This document shows positions 48,270 through 64,000 of a stretch of DNA of 64,000 nucleotides, piece by piece; within the stretch, counting starts at the first letter, position 1, and each line of letters begins with the position of its first letter. A model generated the notes under the pieces. It saw only the letters and a list, made by a program, of their open reading frames with translations, was not told the origin of the DNA and did not search any database. Position numbers and translations under genes: made by a program. The stretch is from Myrica gale (Eukaryota; Streptophyta; Magnoliopsida; Fagales; Myricaceae), in contig OZ005607.1 in assembly GCA_963930655.1 (NCBI GenBank), positions 18,054,374-18,118,373 on the forward strand, written 5' to 3'.

Positions 48270-48461
48270 TCATTGTTGTGTCATTCTGGGGTCATGTTCA
48301 TCCTTGGTAAAAGTTTTCTGATTTTGTACATCACGAGGATCTACATAATAGATAATAGGCGAAATTTTTAATCCTATCTCTCTAATGAATTTGATTATCT
48401 CGATAAGTTCAATCAAGCACCACTTAAAAGAAACATAGTTTTGTAAGATAACGACGTACAT
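48270..48461 (-). pseudogene. TIR domain fragment of the same resistance gene relic
   Basis: The ORF reads VVILQNYVSFKWCLIELIEI, then REIGLKISPIIYYVDPRDVQ, the middle and end of a TIR domain (YASS.WCL.EL, then LPIFYDVDPSDVR in relatives). Strand and order fit the NB-ARC part at 46380-47460, about 0.8 kb downstream. The start of the TIR domain is not visible. Confidence 0.72.
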
Positions 48462-48469
48462 GAATTATT

Positions 48470-49456
48470 GTATTGCTTTTAAGACTACGATTTAATTTGA
48501 TTATTTCTTGAAGACAAGAATGGCTTTTCGTTTCAAAGCAGCATATGGATGACCAGTAAAACCTTCACGCAGATCTTCGCCGTAGAAACTTAGGAAAACT
48601 TCGTGTTTTCATCTGGAGGTTAAAGAAGAAGAAGAAGCTCTGTTAAGTGCTCGTGGATGCCATCGAGAGATACAAAGCTTGTTTAAGGCAATGCTAATTT
48701 GAGGACTTGGAGAAGAATGCTCCGAGCGAAAATGGAGAGGGGGCCACACTCCTGTGTCTACAATAGCTGGGAAAGAGGTGCGTCTTGGGAATGCGGTGCA
48801 GAGACACCAAAATCTCCCGCTCGCAAAATCCATTGAGCCTCGAGCAGTATTTATGCCAATACCACAGCAGCAGCTCACAGAAATCCTATCAACCACAGCT
48901 TAAACCTGAATCCAAGCCTTCCTAATTCTGACCAAGAAAGGAACAACTTGCTAGAAGACCAGAAATCCGTGACACCCATCATTAATATATTTACATGAAC
49001 AAAATATATCAACAGCATTCAGTATCTTTCTCCAACTTCTAACTTCTAACTTCTAAGTTCATTTCCATTTGATTATAAATCATGGTTTGTAAAAAGTGGG
49101 TAACAACATGATACCAAGGAGATGTTTAGCTCTGTACAGTGTTTTACATCAAATTTCAAAGAGTCCAGAGCACTGGCTCTATTTTGATCTGCCCAGCGTT
49201 TGTCCCTCTTAAAAAGCAGCAGCAGCAGCACAAGCGCATTTGACAGCTTCCAAAGATAGATCAGTACTTCAAGGAACTTGGCTGCACGTACCAACATGCA
49301 AATACCATATTGAGCACACACACACATATCTCAATTAATTTGATAGCAGGTGTACCTCACTAAGCTCATCAAACATCAGTCAATGCCTCATAAATAGATG
49401 GGCCAACTCATAAAAGGGTTGCAAAAAAAAAAAAAAATAGAGTGAAAGTAAAGACC
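48470..49456. other. Intergenic stretch between TNL relic and SMC3 3' end
   Basis: This stretch has moderate GC near 48600-48900 with an antisense ORF (48609-48896, -) that shows no known domain. The right part should include the SMC3 3' UTR. No clear AATAAA on the - strand was assigned. Confidence 0.4.
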
Positions 49457-62864
<13,408 letters not shown>

Positions 62865-62989
62865 CTGGAACCAGAAAGAGAATTGTATAACCTTCAACAT
62901 CAAAGACTAAAAGTTGAATAAGATTACAATTTGCACATGAATAAATAAAAGAGATCAGTACACCAAGATCCTGAATGGAATGTTAATTT

Positions 62990-63205
62990 GGGTGTTGTTC
63001 GGGGGTGGAAATTTCCATCCCCAAAATTTCCACACAATTATAAAATAATCTCTCTTCATTAAATAATAAAATAATATTATAATATTCAATTAAATTTTCT
63101 CTCTCTTTACTTTTTCATTAAATCTTATAAAATATCTTTACTTTTTCACAAACCCCAATACTCCAAAATTTCCAACCCCTAAAATTTTTGCTGCCGAACA
63201 CTACC
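62990..63205. mobile_element. MITE in the 5'-most visible SMC3 intron
   Basis: The left end GGGTGTTGTTCGGGGGTGG pairs imperfectly with the right end (AAATTTTTGCTGCCGAACAC, then TACC). Length is about 216 bp, AT-rich inside. The ends resemble those of the MITE at 40225. Confidence 0.6.
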
Positions 63206-63672
63206 TTGATATCCTAACAAGAAACACTGAAACAGGAGTTTAACAAACCACTGCTGTAGAACTGTAAGGAATAATTTTTTGTCGTGCAGTGCCCAAGTCA
63301 TTAGAAAGAGACTTAAGGTAGTAGAAGCAGCTGAAAAAGGTTCTCATACTACAAAAGCAAAGCATCTTGGCTATCAGTCACATTCAGGAAGTCAATTTGG
63401 GGCATGGTCGTCTAGAATATAATGTATTCAAAAAAATTTGCAAAATGAACATCCAAAATCTCAAAAAATCCTACACAAACACCAATACCTTTTACACAAA
63501 ATTCAATAACTTTTCACACAAATTCCAATATCTTTTCAAATAAAAATTCTAACAAATCTTCTCTCTCTATAATTTTCCACCTAAATCCAATATTTTTTAT
63601 TAAACAAATTACATCAAATCATTTCTATACATTTTTTTACAAACTTCAATAAAAATTAAATATCTTTAAAAC

Positions 63673-64000
63673 TTTTTTTTTTGATATGTAAGAAAAGCTA
63701 TATTGCAAACCAAAATGAGGTAACAGTACAAATGGCTATACTGAAAACCTAATTCATACAAGCTAAAAAGCTAATAAAATCAGAAACATCATAAAAAGGA
63801 CTGCCCAACACAGCATTGACCCAATGAAAAAGAGTACTCAACAATTTTCCCTGCAACCCTTCTAAAGACAAAAAGGTATTAAGGTATTCTTGAAACATCT
63901 ATAATTCCTCTCCCTCCAAATAACCCAGCAAATGCACATAGGAATCATCATCCACACCCTCAAAGCAAGAGGGTTATTGAACTTCCTCTTCCAGCAACAC
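63673..64000 (-). mobile_element. Second LINE 3' end, running off the window
   Basis: On the - strand the sequence reads LEGLQGKLLSTLFHWVNAVL and GSPFYDVSDFISFLACMN, then a stop, a 3' tail TTTCTTACATATC and a poly(A) run at 63682-63673. This parallels SLQGFLLFFLFCWANAMLGC and FLSFIACLD of the LINE at 53050-53785, so both belong to one family. It is in the same direction as SMC3. Confidence 0.82.

Noticed and set aside
48609..48896. 95-codon ORF on the - strand
   Set aside because: It has no known domain, no convincing context and a composition like non-coding DNA.

Overview
This window is nuclear DNA from a flowering plant, almost certainly a eudicot. The reasons are GT-AG intron-rich genes, AT-rich non-coding DNA, several classes of plant transposons, a fragment of plastid 23S rRNA gene and TIR-type resistance gene debris. 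The species cannot be named from the sequence alone.

Two host genes look intact. (1) A molybdenum-flavin aldehyde oxidase (AAO family) lies on the + strand at 18075-28516. Its ten exons join in frame to about 1372 codons, with both iron-sulphur clusters, FAD and molybdopterin motifs and the catalytic Glu present. (2) The cohesin subunit SMC3 lies on the - strand from 49457 to beyond the right edge. Nineteen exons join in frame to 963 codons, and the Walker A end is outside the window. One of its introns has a perfect U12-type AT-AC donor and another uses a probable GC donor.

Three host-derived loci are broken. They are a GH3 beta-glucosidase pseudogene (42748-45568, +), a TIR-NBS-LRR resistance gene relic (46380-48461, -) and decayed F-box-like ORFs (33785-35590, -).

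The rest is mostly transposon-derived. From left to right: a broken hAT transposase (333-2395); a copia-type solo LTR with perfect target duplication and an internal 222-bp promoter duplication (4038-5490); a plastid 23S fragment (6081-6226); a CACTA terminus with an adjoining duplicated segment (7145-8205); a MITE (8289-8664); and a Mutator-like foldback element (10146-10555). Next is a complete but defective Ty3/gypsy chromovirus (11764-17591, -) with LTRs, primer site, purine tract and CTTCG target duplication. Beyond AAO, a second Mutator-like element has a perfect 9-bp target duplication (29177-29553). A region between two related direct repeats (about 32249-40760) holds the F-box ORFs, a putative gypsy-type transposon gene and a dimeric 85-bp minisatellite. 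LINE 3' ends lie in an SMC3 intron (53050-53785) and at the right edge (63673-64000).

The two intact genes act in unrelated processes: aldehyde oxidation, with abscisic acid synthesis as one possible role, and sister-chromatid cohesion. The interest lies in splice-site biology and transposon history rather than in an operon-like system. Exon borders were placed by eye from frame, splice sites and family similarity. No database search was run.
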